Assembly: GCA_958298945.1 (NCBI GenBank)
Contig: OY282610.1
Location: 29,772,167 to 29,836,166, forward strand
DNA: 64,000 nt
DNA from: Atherix ibis
Lineage: Eukaryota > Arthropoda > Insecta > Diptera > Athericidae
Reading direction: 5' to 3'
Positions 1 to 10,400 of this stretch are shown here, in pieces. A program made the translations under genes and the position numbers. Position 1 is the stretch's first letter, and every line of letters begins with the position of its first letter. The notes under the pieces are model-generated. The model was not told the origin of the DNA. It saw nothing but the letters and a program-made list of their open reading frames with translations, and did not search any database.

Positions 1-390
1 AACTAAACCATTTTTGATTTGCAGACGACATAGTCTTGTTCGTATAAAACTTATAAATCTTAGTTAAAAAAATACTAGATCTTTCGTTGAAGAGTATACT
101 TATCGGGTCCAGCTTATCTCATACAAAAACTCAACTACCAAGAAAATTAACAGACGTATAGCCGATAGAGGGAAAATATACTGGTCATGGAAGGGGCCCT
201 GATATTAACTGAAATTGTGATAGAATGATACCCTAGATATGGCAAAAAAGATAGGACAGGATAACACAAAAGATGGGATGCTGAATTAAAACTTACAGCG
301 TCTACTAACTGGATAAGAGTTGCCAAAACAGAAAACAGTGGAGATATTAGCGGAGGCCTTTGCCATGAGGTACATTGAACTAAGAGATAT
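1..390 (+). pseudogene. 3' end of a non-LTR retrotransposon ORF2 (reverse transcriptase C-terminus), decayed
   Basis: A LINE reverse transcriptase remnant cut by the window edge. Near the start, reading frame 2 gives FADDIVLF, the catalytic FADD box of a reverse transcriptase, followed by broken sequence. Around 255-330 the frame reads WDAELKLTASTNWIRVAKTE, which matches the C-terminal tail (RGRP..RW..D....A..NW...A.D) that follows the polymerase in many insect LINEs. A frameshift near 330 moves the end of the tail into another frame (EAFAMRYIELR). Several stops lie between the two motifs and part of the polymerase is missing. This is a different LINE from the ones at 6.5, 20.8 and 52.8 kb, because the tail motif differs. 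Clade not resolved. The identification as LINE is firm; it cannot be functional. Confidence 0.75.
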
Positions 391-576
391 CCTTTAACTA
401 CTGAAAAATATTACAAAAATATAATAAAAAAAGTTCAGAATACTTCATGATTGATTGATTTATTGATTATTACAAAAAGGAAAAGTTACATATACACTTT
501 TTCCCTCATTTACCTTCATTTTCCATTTCGTAAGGTTGAAAAATTTTAGATACAAGGTTAGGGTCGTAATCAGTTG

Positions 577-870
577 TTAAATCTGCTGTACTATCAGAAT
601 ATGCATGAATAAGGATATTATCCTTATAAGTATAATTATTATAAAGAATGGGCCCAAACGTACTATCCTGAGTATTTTTTTCGATGATAAAAATATCGAA
701 AGTATAATTATTATAAAGAATGGGCCAAAAGATACTATGTTGAGTATTTTTTCGATGATAAAAATATCGAAAGTATAATTATTATAATGAATGGGCCCAA
801 AGATACTATCCTGCGGGATGCCAGCTTTAATGGAGTTAATATGAGAATATTCATGATATGATAGAAACAA
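577..870 (-). pseudogene. jockey-type reverse transcriptase fragment with internal tandem triplication
   Basis: Reading the minus strand from about 840 gives IKAGIPQDSIFGPIHYNNYT, a clear match to the conserved jockey-clade block AG(V/I)PQGSILGP.LYN.Y. Only this short block of the polymerase remains. Downstream the frame stays open for 97 codons, but only because the same DNA is repeated: each ~72-bp unit starts again at a degraded PQDSIFGP-like string. The open frame is therefore a product of repetition, not a selected protein. The better preserved jockey ORF2 at 27.7 kb in this window carries the same motif (ILGPILYNI). No start codon, FADD box or C-terminus is present. Confidence 0.65.
629..813. 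repeat. tandem repeat, 71-72-bp unit, about 2.6 copies
   Basis: Three units start at 629, 701 and 772 with the same string AGTATAATTATTATAA and continue through AATGGGCC, TACTAT and TCGATGATAAAAATATCGA. The third unit is partial and runs into the non-repeated jockey sequence near 813. The units differ at a few positions only (for example GGGCCCAAACG versus GGGCCAAAAG), so the amplification is younger than the decay of the jockey fragment that it duplicates. Confidence 0.9.
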
Positions 871-1124
871 TTAAATTATAAGATAATAGATTGGAGGAAG
901 GATACTCCTGTGTTTCCATAGTATTTTAGCATGTCTGAGAATAATCTTTTGAGAATAATATTAATTAGTCGAAAAATTTCATGTTATTCTCCGACAAATA
1001 AAGTTAAGAGCAAATAACTCAGTATTCATTAGTCGAATTGTAATAACGCGATTTTGTATATAAAAGACGCGCGTTTTTTTTATTGCAATTGGTGTGGTTT
1101 ATTAAAAGCTATTCAAGTTCAACA

Positions 1125-1905
1125 ATGGATCACTTCGACAAATGCGACTACGCATCGCAGACTTATGAACATTTTTTTTGCTGTTTATGGTGAAGGTACT
1201 GTATCAAAACTAACAGCACGTAAATGGTTTGCTCTCTTTCATTTTTGGAATGACCAGCATCATTCTGGTCGGCCAAATACTCAAAAAACTGATGAAATTC
1301 TCAAAAACATGGAGCTTATCAGCAGTCATGACTTAGTTAAAAAAATAAACATTCACCATCAAACCATTTTAAGCCATTAGCAAAAGATTCACATCTGCAA
1401 TATGCTGCTGAAGCGCAGTGAAATCGAGCCATTTCTAAAGCGAATCATAATTTGCAATAAAAAACTGGTAAAATACGAAATTATCGTTTGAAAGAGATCA
1501 TTGAAAAAGAGACATGAACGATCACAAACAATTTCAAAGCCAGAATTGACGTTCATTATGAACTGCTAACGTTTAGTGAAACTGTAAAACTCGGCACTGT
1601 ACTGCGACCAACTGAAGATATTATGCCAAGCGGTTAAGAGAAAATAGGCACAATTGATCAATAGGAAGGGTATCGTGTTCCACCACGATAAGGCTCGACC
1701 ATACACATCTTTGATGACTCGCCAAAAATTACGAGAAATTGCCTGAGAAGTTTTGAAGCATCTATCAAAAACTTGATAGTGACACTTAATGGAACCAATC
1801 TGGCTTCAAAAGAGACCTTTGAAAACCAGTTGATTCAGTTTTTCAACCATAAACCACCATAAGTTCTGTACTGATAGAGTTTCTCCGGAAATTAGCGACA
1901 CATTT
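1125..1905 (+). pseudogene. mariner transposase pseudogene
   Basis: A transposase would cut and paste the element by binding its inverted ends. A likely ancestral ATG is at 1125, with a frameshift soon after. The next open stretch contains FAVYGEGTVSKLTARKWFALF and SGRP, the helix-turn-helix and linker typical of mariner N-termini. After a stop at 1378 the frame gives LLKRSEIEPFLKR followed by ICNKKL where the family has TGDEKW, so the first catalytic Asp is lost. Near 1660-1720 INRKGIVFHHDKARPYTSLM carries the second catalytic Asp (HHD). The third Asp block (YSPDLAPSD) is deleted: the sequence passes from REIA-stop-EVL to LNGTNLASKE, a C-terminal segment. Stops occur throughout. It resembles the cecropia/Hsmar-type mariners. 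It cannot make an active enzyme. Confidence 0.75.
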
Positions 1906-1959
1906 TTTATTATAATTCAGTATATTTAGTTTGAATAAATTGATTTGAACACTCAAAAA

Positions 1960-2012
1960 CGAAAAAGTTCGTGGCGTTTTTATTTTACTCAAAAACACCA
2001 CGAACTTTTTCG
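1960..2012. repeat. 22-bp inverted repeat (hairpin), 9-nt loop, at the mariner right end
   Basis: The left arm at 1960-1981 and right arm at 1991-2012 are reverse complements except for one position, where G faces T and could pair as G-U in RNA. The right arm is the true terminal repeat of the element. The left arm is an extra inverted copy of it. The loop is ATTTTACTC. Confidence 0.9.
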
Positions 2013-2017
2013 ACTAA

Positions 2018-3795
2018 CAAATATTGTGTTGTATTGTAAGAAAAGTCCCTAAAAAATCTAACAGGTACCATAACATATACAATAGTATGATAACCTTGAG
2101 GTTATTTGGCAACTAAAAGTATATGGAAAAAAATATTTATCTTTAGTAGATTAAAAAAGGACTTTAAAAGGTAGTCAAAAGATTGAAGAATCTCATAGAA
2201 ATGGAATGGCTAGCGGTTGGATAGCCTCGAAGCATGTGTACGATGGTTAGAAGGGTGCCACAGCATTGGCAGTGGGATGTGAAAAATTTCCAAAGAAGAA
2301 ATTCTTCGGTATGAATTTTAGTTGAGTGGACAGCGCAAAAAAAATGCCATTTTTAAACTATTTTACTTTTTTACATAAGACTTAATTACCTTTTTGTTAG
2401 TCGAAGGGGCATATTTTGAAAAATATCTATGTGAGTGGGACAACAAACTATCTCCCCATCTAGTCTATTAGGCTTTAGTATGGCACTACCATTTGAGAAT
2501 TAAATAATTAAATAATTTTCATTGAAAATAAATTTAGTATGATTATTTGGGAGATTACAACTGCAATATTGAATACCGACAGTACAGTATAGTATGGAGC
2601 TGTATCCTTTTTGATTTAAAAATGTCTATTTTCATTAAATTTTGATTTTCGAATTTTTTAAGTTTCTTATTATAGAAAAGAAAATATTCCAATTAGTACA
2701 GTAAATTTTCTAGGGAACAATTATTTTTTTTTTGCAATACAATCGATTAATCTTATAGTCATAGGTCATCATGGTATGTGTTTCTATTCACATTTGCAAC
2801 AGTAATATGACCTCAATTCCGTAACCATAATACTGAAATTCTAGAATTTTATAGTATAAAATTTAACAACAACAAAAAAATTCTACAATACTGGTTCGTC
2901 GATGGGGTAACCTACATGCACACCCACCTACATGTTCATACAAACGTGCACAGTTGTTGATTAGTTCAATTTATGACAAAATTTGTAGTACCTGTTAATA
3001 TTTTGCATTTTACATTATTTGTCGTACAATTTGTGAGGTTAGAACAATATATACTACCTTCGATATTTGCTGCAATGATTTTTTTAAAATAATTTTTATT
3101 TGTTCCTTTTTCCTATACTACTAGTAGTACTTACGTAAATAGACTATTTCCATTTTCGAATAACAGACATTTACGTGTAATCAAGTTAACAACCTAAAAA
3201 TACTATGTTTGTATAGTATATGGTGGATATTTTTATTTTATTATTTATCCCATTAACTAGGATTTACATATTTTATTTCTTATATTGAAAAAGTTACCTG
3301 AACTATTTGGAAAGTTTCATTTTTAATCCTGAACAATGTATACTGTTAGTACAAGCGGAGCTGTTGAGCTGCTATGTGTTAAGAAAATTGTGTTGAAAAT
3401 ACTTTCGCCTTCCCAAGAAAGTTCTCAAAAATTTCTTTATAATTTGATAATATTTTTTCGTATTTTTATTTAAAACTAGCACCGTCTTTACATGTGCATA
3501 TATTTATGCATGAGTGTATGTATGTGTATGTGATTACTGCTAGTAGCATTATACCCATAAGTCCAATGCAGATGCATATTATATTTTGCATATATTCAAT
3601 ATGTGGTGCACAATTTGGTTGGTTATTTTTTTTTTTTTTAAAATATTTTATTTTTATATTTCTTTTCATTTATATATGTCCGTGATACAATGTATGATTT
3701 TATATTCAGCGCAAACAAAGAAGCTTTTAACCAACTTACATTATATTTTTTTGAAGAGTTTTGCAACGTGTTTCAGTTCAATTAAGCAAGTGACT
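2018..3795. other. AT-rich DNA without recognised genes
   Basis: No coding similarity was recognised on either strand. Stop codons are dense and the few open frames over 60 codons are low-complexity. A slightly less AT-rich patch at 2160-2340 has no frame that I can identify. Confidence 0.6.
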
Positions 3796-3844
3796 GATGG
3801 ATGGATGGATGGATGGACGGATGGATGGATGGATGGATAGATAG
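3796..3844. repeat. GATG tetranucleotide microsatellite
   Basis: About twelve GATG (TGGA) units with a single GACG interruption, trailing off into GATA. The open frames across it on both strands are simple Trp/Met/Asp or His/Pro/Ser repeats caused by the microsatellite. Confidence 0.95.
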
Positions 3845-4155
3845 GTGAATAAATGGTTGGGGAGTAAACATAGATGGTATGGTAAAAGTGGCAAAATAAT
3901 AAGTGAATAGTCGTAAATGGGTAACAAAAAATTTTACTTCGTCTGAGCCAAACCATATTCAAATATCCACTAACTAAAAAGTCATTAAATATTAGCAAAC
4001 ACTATATTCATATTATTCCAACTATTGCATAGTTTCTATTAACATTATAAACATATTTAAGAGTAATAAGTATAAGATCACATAAAAACTAGTATCGATA
4101 AAGCCTGTTAAATTTACTGCTATCAAAATGGACACTAATATAGAGTTTTCCAATA

Positions 4156-5412
4156 AGAGTGATATGATTTCTAAGTGACGTTTCGGCCATTTGTAATATG
4201 TCATGATCTGTCATTTTTTGTTTACAATTTCATGATGGAGAGATATATGCACGAATAATGTTTACAAATTATTCAATTTTATTATCAAAATAATTCTTCT
4301 CCAATTGCAACTTTTCGTGCGCTTTTGCCATTTTATGGTCGTAATAATCGTCCAACTGTGCTCGCTATTCGTCCAATTGTTAAACATTTCGAGCGTACAT
4401 TTTCTTTACATAATGTTCAAGTGCCAATAAGATAAAGCACCGCTCGAAGTAATGAAAATATTGCTGCCGTTCAGGCACGTGTTGCTGCAGACCGCAATTT
4501 GTCGATTTCAAGACGTGCTCAAGAATTGGGACTGTCTCAAACCTTAACCTGGCGGATTTTGAGAAAGGAGGTGGGCTTGCATTCATATAAAATTGTTATC
4601 ACTCAAGAACTGAAGCCATTGGAGCACCATCAAGAACTGAAGTCGTGAATTTGCTGATTTTGTCTTGGAACAACTTGAAAACGATAACAATTTTTTTAAG
4701 AAAATCATCGTCTCCGATGAGGCTCACTTTCATCTGAGTGGTGCGGTAAATAAACAAAACTGTTGATTCTGGTGCGAAGAAAATCCACAAATTATTCATG
4801 AACACCCATTACATTCACCTAAATTGACAGTTTGGTGTGGTTTTTGGTCTGGTAGATTCATCGGTCCGTACTTCTTTCGAAATGAAGCTGGTAACACCGT
4901 TACTGTCAATGAGAGCGGTATAGATCGATGATAACCAACTTTTTATGGCCGAAATTGGAAGAAGTTGATCTTGACAACATCTGGTTCCAATAAGACGGGG
5001 CTACGTGCCACACAGCACGTGCAACAACCGAATTATTGCGAGAAAAGTTTGGAGATTCGATTATTTCAAGAAATTGTGACATTGAATGGCCTCCAAGAAG
5101 TTGTCATTTAACACCATTAGACTATTTCTTGTTGGGTTATTTGAAGTCATTGGTCTTTAGCAATAAACCAGACTTTCGTCAAGCTTTAGAAGTCAATATT
5201 GAACGTGCTATTCATGACATACGACTTGATTTGGTGGAAAAAGTGCCCAAAAATTGGGTTCATCGAATTCTGCAAAAGAAGTCGTGGAGACTATTTGAAT
5301 GATATTTTATTCAGAACTTAATTGTATCGATTGTACTTTACATGAAATAAAAAACATTTGAATTTTCTTAACAATTAGTGTGTTTTAAAAAAAAAAGAAA
5401 TCATATCACTCT
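4156..5412 (+). mobile_element. rosa-like (DD41D) Tc1/mariner-superfamily transposon, almost full length
   Basis: A 1,257-bp element with perfect 17-bp terminal inverted repeats: AGAGTGATATGATTTCT at 4156-4172 and its reverse complement at 5396-5412. TA dinucleotides at 4154-4155 and 5413-5414 are the target duplication that this superfamily makes. Two further flanking bases (AA and TT) also happen to be complementary. The body codes for a transposase with N-terminal helix-turn-helix and a DDE/D core whose last two acidic residues are 41 residues apart, the spacing that defines the rosa family. It is the most complete of five DD41D pieces in the window. The reading frame is broken, but the perfect ends could still be bound by a transposase supplied elsewhere. 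Confidence 0.9.
4232..5302 (+). pseudogene. DD41D (rosa-like) transposase pseudogene
   Basis: The ATG at 4232 is the likely start and is followed by a stop after eight codons. Recognisable blocks in order are an N-terminal helix-turn-helix (IATFRALLPFYGRNN, IVKHFE), NIAAVQARVAADRNLSISRR and LGLSQTLTWRILRKEVGLH, then HHQELK, IIVSDEAHFHLSG (first catalytic Asp), NPQIIHEHPLHSPKLTVWCG, GPYFFRNEAG, and IWFQ-stop-DGATCHTAR (second Asp). The last 88 codons, 5036-5302, are open and contain WPPRSCHLTPLDYFLLGYLK with the third Asp. From the Asp of DGATCH to the Asp of PLDYF there are 41 intervening residues. All three catalytic Asp codons survive. Damage consists of a TAA replacing a Gln codon just before the second Asp, a frameshift near 4645, and further stops near 4440, 4765 and 4930. 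Confidence 0.88.
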
Positions 5413-5649
5413 TATTCTTAGCTTCTTTTATTTGATAGTAATTTTGATTTTTACAATATTATAGGAAATTTTTTTTAAGAGTTTTAAATACTAAACAAAC
5501 ATAAAAAATATTAAATTTTTTTCGAAAGACAATTTCTTTTTCTTCAAAAAAAAAAGTGTTTAAAAATAACTTTGGCTATTCTTGGCGAAGCTTTTTCGGA
5601 AAATCCTTGCTCTATATTGGCTTCTCAGATATTAATTATTGCTGAAATG

Positions 5650-5785
5650 AAAATGTTTGGAACGGTGTCAAAAACTACGATGTTGGAGGGCAATTGACTG
5701 GTCTATTACGTGAAATCGCGTTGTTGCCGAATTGTGTCTTCACGAAGGCTCTAGCGTCATTTTGCTGAAACCATATCTTTCTTGA
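5650..5785 (-). pseudogene. DD41D transposase scrap
   Basis: On the minus strand the sequence reads IWFQQN.ARAFVKTQFGNN followed by AISRNRPVNCPPTS and FLTPF. This parallels IWFQ.DGATCHTAR...FGD.IISR....WPPRSC.LTPLDYF of the element at 4.2-5.4 kb. The second catalytic Asp has become Asn (QQD to QQN) or been shifted, and the third Asp is lost (TPLD to TPF). No inverted ends were found. It lies 240 bp beyond that element but in the opposite orientation, so it is a separate and older insertion. Confidence 0.6.
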
Positions 5786-6340
5786 AGCGTAAAATTTCAA
5801 ATGATTCTGATTCAACTATGACAGATAACAGCTGATTTGACAGCTTGCCCTTTTGAACATTCTATAACATACACAGAAACAAAATACCCGAAATGTTTCT
5901 TTTTTCTTTTTAAATTTACCACAATCAAATTATTTATTAAAATACAGGGAAATAAGGCTATTTTGAGTTAAGATTTTTTTTTGGAAGACTTTTTTTTAAA
6001 AGCACACTGTTGATAAATAAAAAAAAGTATTTTTTTTGCATTTTAACAAACTTTATTGGTAATTTTGATCTTTAACTTAAGAGATATTTACCGATTGTAG
6101 ATTGTATTAATAGATGGGCAACTGTTAAATGACTTAAAATTAGAGCTTTTTTAAAGGAATGATCTTCGAAAATGAGAAACAATTATACAGAAAAGTATTT
6201 TTAAAAAAATATCCGGACTCCCTTGGGAACTATGAATTCTACAAACACAATAGCAGATATGAAATAGTAATATACGCGACCCTTTAGAGAGTCACAAGTA
6301 AAGGTGTATTTCTGTAGGACGTGACAAAAAATGGGACAAA

Positions 6341-6402
6341 ACGTTATGCCACCTAAAGACTTATACTCAATGGCGAGTAAAAGTCTTTAGGTGGCATAAC
6401 GT
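6341..6402. repeat. 22-bp perfect inverted repeat with nested 5-bp stem
   Basis: Arms at 6341-6362 and 6381-6402 are exact reverse complements (beginning ACGTTATGCCACC). The 18-base spacer itself contains TACTC at 6364-6368 and GAGTA at 6375-6379, which pair to extend the stem by 5 bp after a single A/A mismatch. The whole would fold into a 27-bp stem with a 6-base loop. It lies about 160 bp upstream of a LINE remnant. Confidence 0.92.
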
Positions 6403-6499
6403 ATTTTTAGGGGGCCAAGAAGTAGGGGAAGAAGGACTTCGTTTGAAAATTTGAAGTTACCGCCGGACTTTGCCAGTCTACCTGTATTCTTTTAAAAAC

Positions 6500-6935
6500 T
6501 TTGATTCTCATGAAAAACCATTGCGAACACTTATCCGCAAAAGAGAAGAATTTTTGGTTCTAAAAATGGACGATTTTTAAGCCTATTTAATGGCGAGATC
6601 TTGCAGCGTTACTGTGATTACCTGCTTGTGGATAAATTCAAGTTCAATAAGCTACGATGGACCCGACACTTTATCCGTATCCTGCCCGGAAAGTCTACAG
6701 TAACTCCATTTATGGTCCTAGAAGACGACGTAGGCCCTGATACAAAAAACAGGCTGGTTGTCTTAAACTGGAAGACCGGGATATAAAGCTGGAAAGTTTG
6801 GAGTTTTTTGATTTAGCAGGGCTAGACTGGACCAGATTATCATGAAGCGGTGCAAAATAATCTTCGCTCGGAGAGCCCTTAAACATGATGAAAATGTGTA
6901 ACAAGCGAGGACTCTTGTGAGGGCAGGCTGTCAAT
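6500..6935 (+). pseudogene. LINE 3' end, copy A (reverse transcriptase C-terminal domain)
   Basis: The frame around 6625-6700 reads VDKFKFNKLRWTRHFIRI, matching KIKLNRLRWAGHLIRM in the longer copy at 20.8-22.1 kb. This is the RLRWAGH.VRM motif in the C-terminal domain of many insect LINE ORF2 proteins. Downstream come RPYGPRRR-like and W...R pieces (GCLKLEDRD, FFDLAGLDWTR) in shifted frames, as in the GRRR..RP.LRW tail of the family. DNA upstream, from 6500, also aligns with 21,765-21,850 (shared string CATTGCGAACNCTTATC). The copy is 5' truncated, as usual for LINEs, and carries frameshifts. Nothing functional remains. Confidence 0.75.
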
Positions 6936-6947
6936 TAATATATAAGG

Positions 6948-7434
6948 AAGTTTTTGAAAGACTCACAAAAGAGTTATCGTATGAAAATGGACATTTCAGA
7001 CACTTGGTAAGTCCACCATGACAATATTACTCACACACGTTCATCTTTATAAACGAGTTGACGTTGATAAAAGGGATTCTTGATGTGGAACGAGTGAGTT
7101 TAGATCTTGAAACTAATGAGTGAGTCCTTGAAAGGCCGAAAAAAGGATACTTTACGTTATGACAATATTCCATCTCTACAACCATCTCCAACAATGAGTT
7201 TTTATCAGAGAATGGGATTCCTGTGGTTTTCTGAACCCCTTTTCACTCGATCTAAAAATAAAAAATAAAAATTTTTGAAAACATTTGGAACTGTCGACAA
7301 TATCCAATCGAGAAGTTGAAGGCGATTTCAGTTGACGCGATTCCAGCACTGCTACGAAAAGTAGCTGGAAATAATGCCTCCGCCAGTGTATAGCTGCCCA
7401 AGGGAACTGCTTTACAGTGAATAATATTAATTGA
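6948..7434 (+). pseudogene. mariner-type transposase C-terminal half, with a repeated catalytic block
   Basis: Two similar stretches start with ATGACAATATT at 7018 and 7159. Each corresponds to the HHDNAPSHT...EFL..NGIPVV block around the second catalytic Asp of a mariner transposase: the first reads HHDN then FINEL, the second YDN then ISNNEFLSENGIPVVF. The second continues TPFHSI in place of PPYSPDL, then EKLKAISVDAI and QCIAAQGNCFTVNNIN ending in a stop at 7432-7434, which fits the LKAIP.DAF...CIA.QGNYFEGDNI C-terminus of this group. The same block occurs at 29.3 kb (YHDNDPCH, GNGYPAVNQ). The N-terminal half is absent. It may be two nested remnants or one element with an old 141-bp duplication. 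Confidence 0.6.
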
Positions 7435-10400
7435 TTTCATGTCCATAATTTTCATTTAGTGGTACTGACCCATCACTCTAATCGTACCACATGTTTCATC
7501 TATGAAAGGACAAAGTACATGTACGATTTTTAGCTTTTAACTATTCAATTTATTAAGAATTATAAATATAATCGATAGTATCTTATTGAATTTTAAAGTT
7601 CTAAGTAATTTTATACACAATTTAATATACGAATAAAATGGAAAAAACTTGTGTCATATATAAAAATTCTAAATACTTAAAAAAAAATAGGTTTTATTTT
7701 ATTGTATTTTTAAACTTTTTTTTTATATCAAATAATTAAATATATGGCATTATAATTTTTACTGTTTTTAATTTTGTAAAAGTAACTTCTTCTTAATTTG
7801 TACAATAATATCATGAAACCAAAATGAAATAAAGATAATGCGGTTGGAGCATATATTTAAAAAAAAAAATAAGCAAAAAGTCGATTTAATTTCTTCCTTT
7901 AAACGTACGCACCGTTTTATAAAAGCCTATTAAATTGTGGTATGTATATGAAAACATGGTTGGATAAAACTGGGTACATGGTATTTGGTGCTTCATCAAG
8001 AATCCAATATGATTCTTTTAAATGCATCGAATACATATTCAAAAGTGTAGAAGAGGCACAGATTAAGTGTAGAAGTAAAGTGCGGTATGATATATTAAAT
8101 TGCGAACAAGGATACAAATGATGGAATGTTGACAGGAGTAGAAAAATGTGGGACATGGGCGGAAAACTGGATGGAGCCAGAGGTAGTATTGTTTTTTAGA
8201 GTAATGTGAAATTTTAGGGGTAATAATAGTCAAGGTTCTCTAGTTGGATTAAATAAACAAGAAGAAATTGTCGAAAAAGTGGAGAAATTTGCGTGGAGAT
8301 TTATTCTTTGTGTACGTACTTTATTCAAGTGAAATGCGAGAACATATTTGAGATTAATCTGAGTGTGTATGATATAAAAAGGGGAGAATATTTCCCATTT
8401 TGAAAAGGAGAGAATAATCGAGGGGAAATTTTTGTGGCACTGAGTGTAAAACGGTCGAAAAGTGGAGAAAATTTGTAATTATCGGTTTATGGTGATAAAT
8501 GAAGAAAAGAATGTGAGATTTATCTGACTAGATACATAGGATAACGTGATAAGCGTTATTGGGAGAAAATAACAACAGCACGTTGAGAATATTTCTTCAA
8601 TCACATTGAAATTGTTAATTAAACATGGAAAACTAAAGAATATTATTTATATATAGTAGATTTTTTCACAGGATCTTCGGCAAAAAAAAAACAACAACAA
8701 CAACAATAACATAACATCAAATGCGATACTCACTAAACTTTATATAGAAGTCCTTAAAAATAGAGATTTTTTAAATCTTTGAATGGCAAGCAATATTTAA
8801 ATATTCATAAATTTATTTTTAAATAAAGCAAATATTATAAAAAAAAAATTTTTTTATTAAAAATTTATTAAAAAACAATAATTTTTTTTTACAAAAAAAA
8901 AATCCTAAGAAAAAATAATTTTTATCAAAAACAACCAAATTTACAAAAAAATTTTCTTATCCTTTTTTCTTTTTCACTTTTTTTTTTAATTTTTAAAAAG
9001 CATAAAATTATTAAAAAAATGTATATATATATAATATTCTGACTATATTAGTTATTGTAAATTTGGGGATGATATTTTATTTTGGATCTATATGCAATGG
9101 AAAGGCATCTTTACATGCAGTTGAGTGTGTGAGGGCAATTAAATTTTGACAAATATTTATAAAAATATTTTTATATAAAATTGTTGATTTAGTTACATAA
9201 AATTTTCTTTTATATGATTTCCCAAAAAAAAAAAACTTTTTCCTCTTTTTTTTTCGACGTTAAATATAAATTTAAAAAAAAATATATTTAATAAAGTTTT
9301 TTTTTCTTAATATGAATTTGCAAATCTAATAATTTATTGTATAATTTTGTGTATTTACTTATGAGTACTCTTTATAGAATTCAGACAAATCCATGTGGTA
9401 TATTCAAACAACAATTCATCTCAAATGTACAAGGATAAAGGAATTTAAACGCGATATATGGAAATTGTTGTTGTTACGGTTGTCCTAGTCCCATTTGAAA
9501 TAGAATTGATAAAAAAAAAAAATGCCCCTTTTACTTGAACTGACAGTCTTGGGGAAATGGAAATTGTATATAATGCGCATGAAAAGGAAATTTCTATTTA
9601 CAATGAAAGATGCCAGTTAAAAACAAAAAAACCAAATTGGAAAATTTCTCCTCTCAATAAAAAGCGTCTGCAAAGGTTGCGCACGTCTCTTTAACATAAA
9701 AAAAAAATAGTACATTATTATTCTCAGCTATAGTACTCCTATTATCCTGTGATTCATATACTATTGCATTTAAAACATTTTGATTTTAATACCGAATTTA
9801 TTCGATATTTGTTAGTAATTCGTTCGTAAACGATTGAGATTCTTTTTGTTGATGTTTGGGGGGATTGTTTTAACTTCCCCTAACCCCTCTCTTTCTCTTT
9901 TTCTCACCCTTTCTGTTCAATTTTCTCATAGAATACTTTATTATCCTTACGTGCATATAATCATATGATATAGTGCATATATTAAAGTTAAAATGCCCAT
10001 AATATAGTGTCTTTATAAATATTCAATATATGTACATGTGTATATATGTGCAATGATAGTTGTAACGATGAACATATATAAAGTTTAAAGTAATTTTTGT
10101 TTTTTTAAATTTTGTTAAAACTAAATTTTGAAATATTTGGAAGAAAAAAAAACCAAAAAAATAATTCATGATTAAATTAAATTAATAATTTGGTAATTAA
10201 GTTGACGAGAAAAATGTAATTGTTTTGTTGTTGAAAATTATCCTTTATTTACACAATTATGGAAAATATTTATACTATAATATAATACAATAATTTTTTT
10301 TTGGGAGAAAAAAGATAGACTTACTATGGGTTCTTGAAGAAAAAAAAATACAATACTCGTAGTATAAAGAAGATCAAATCAGAAGAATGTCTAGCTGCGA

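Larger units (their letters stand above)
965..2017 (+). mobile_element. decayed mariner-like transposon with recognisable inverted ends
   Basis: A mariner-like element about 1.05 kb long. The left end begins TTAGTCGAAAAATTTCATG at 965. The right end, read on the minus strand from 2017, begins TTAGTCGAAAAAGTTCGTGG. The two share most of the first 19 bases. No clear TA duplication flanks them, so the exact limits are uncertain by a few bases. Between them lies a broken transposase of the same general type as the element at 12.5-13.7 kb. The right end has a second, inverted copy of the terminal sequence just inside it, forming a long hairpin (listed separately). The element is shorter than a usual 1.25-1.3-kb mariner because of internal deletions. 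Confidence 0.7.

Noticed and set aside
3586..3998. Open frames on both strands with WMDG or HPSI repeats
   Set aside because: Direct translation of the GATG microsatellite.
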